DNA of 64,000 nt, taken from NCBI GenBank assembly GCA_919902505.1, contig CAKKRE010000054.1:1-64000 (forward strand), written 5' to 3'. Under the pieces are notes generated by a model. It saw nothing but the letters and a program-made list of their open reading frames with translations, was not told the origin of the DNA and did not search any database. Of the stretch, positions 63,689-64,000 are shown piece after piece. Position 1 is the first letter of the stretch, and every line of letters begins with the position of its first letter. This DNA is from Nitrospiraceae bacterium (GTDB lineage Bacteria > Nitrospirota > Nitrospiria > Nitrospirales > Nitrospiraceae). The position numbers were made by a program, and so were the translations under genes.

Positions 63689-64000
63689 CTAGGGGCGTCC
63701 CGAGGGCGGCTCCTCCACCGCCTGTTCGAGATACGACGCGATTTTATTCAACGCAGCCCCACTCAGCTTCCGTCCGTACCACGTCGGCATCGTATCCGGC
63801 GGAAACCCAGGCACCACATAGGTCCCTGGGGATACCACTGATTCCACAATGTACTCACGAACCGTCTGCGCCTGCCCCTTATACTGTGGATCAGCCAGGC
63901 GACTTGCTCCGGTCTTCCTTAGCCACAGTGGGGGACCGACCTGCCCCTTCGCTCCTGCAATGCCGGGAATCTGATGGCAAACCGGACAGCCGGCGCGGAC
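63689..64000 (-). CDS. Small c-type cytochrome (5' end beyond window)
   Basis: The frame is open from base 64000 to TAG at 63689, giving 103 residues of the C-terminal part. It carries the haem-binding motif CPVCH, then GAKGQVGPPLW, and a likely axial methionine in PPDTMPTWYGRKLSG, followed by a closing helix (ALNKIASYLEQAVEEPPSG). This is a class I monohaem cytochrome c; the start and any signal peptide are missing. It may be a soluble electron carrier or a subunit fragment of a larger oxidoreductase. Confidence 0.85.
   Translation of the reverse strand, partial: VRAGCPVCHQIPGIAGAKGQVGPPLWLRKTGASRLADPQYKGQAQTVREYIVESVVSPGTYVVPGFPPDTMPTWYGRKLSGAALNKIASYLEQAVEEPPSGRP

Overview
The window looks like a stretch of chromosome from a GC-rich, Gram-negative, free-living bacterium. 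Protein families, gene order and the type of dispersed intergenic repeat point to the genus Nitrospira (Nitrospirota). That assignment is an inference from recognition, not from a marker gene. I see no rRNA, tRNA, CRISPR array or prophage. Most genes are ordinary housekeeping or cell-envelope genes.

Layout. (1) 1-6365, minus: most of a giant secreted Rhs/YD-repeat protein with Ig/TIG-like repeats and a LamG-like insert; its C-terminus lies beyond the left edge. (2) 6603-11071, plus: a CUT1-type sugar ABC importer (binding protein, two permeases, ATPase), split by a short repeat-bearing gap. (3) 11190-11940: a truncated IS110-family transposase with its upstream non-coding flank. (4) 12378-20709, plus: a DnaJ-like co-chaperone with half a zinc finger, MarC, a Spy/CpxP-like and a PepSY periplasmic protein, IlvD, a secreted jelly-roll-like protein, polyphosphate kinase and a DksA/TraR-type zinc-finger protein. 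(5) 20.7-24.2 kb: a second tiny DksA-type gene, two lipoproteins and two copies of a short element with 19-bp terminal inverted repeats. (6) 24.4-29.4 kb, minus: an oxidoreductase-epimerase fusion and a histidine kinase/response regulator pair.

(7) 29.9-43.3 kb, minus: an O-antigen-type polysaccharide locus. It has a sugar aminotransferase, two GT4 transferases, a mutase-like flavoprotein, a WecA/MraY-type initiating transferase, a double GT2 transferase, a WbsX-like protein, two methyltransferases and the Wzt/Wzm exporter. Many genes overlap by 4 bp. The 35.9-42.0 kb part looks lower in GC, with the change falling inside wzt. The genes together suggest that WecA-like starts a chain on undecaprenyl phosphate, the transferases extend it, the methyltransferases modify it (possibly at its end), and Wzm/Wzt exports it. 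(8) 43.5-48.1 kb, minus: a four-gene unit of O-antigen-ligase-like/TPR protein, membrane TPR-like protein, ABC ATPase and ABC-2 permease.

(9) 48.4-49.7 kb, minus: two paralogous type IV pilins, each with a sigma-54-like site upstream; PilT and PilU-type retraction ATPases lie at 61.3-63.6 kb. (10) 50.1-57.3 kb, minus: a TPR lipoprotein and an operon-like run of class V aminotransferase, serA, hisZ and dnaB. (11) 57.6-61.1 kb: an MltD-like lytic transglycosylase, a YfgM-like TPR protein and a BioF-family synthase. (12) The right edge cuts a small c-type cytochrome gene.

The points that most reward follow-up are the inverted-repeat elements (one supplies the stop codon of a gene), the IS110 remnant with a possible bridge-RNA flank, the composition break inside wzt, the paired sigma-54 sites at the pilins, and the uncharacterised four-cysteine tail of the response regulator.
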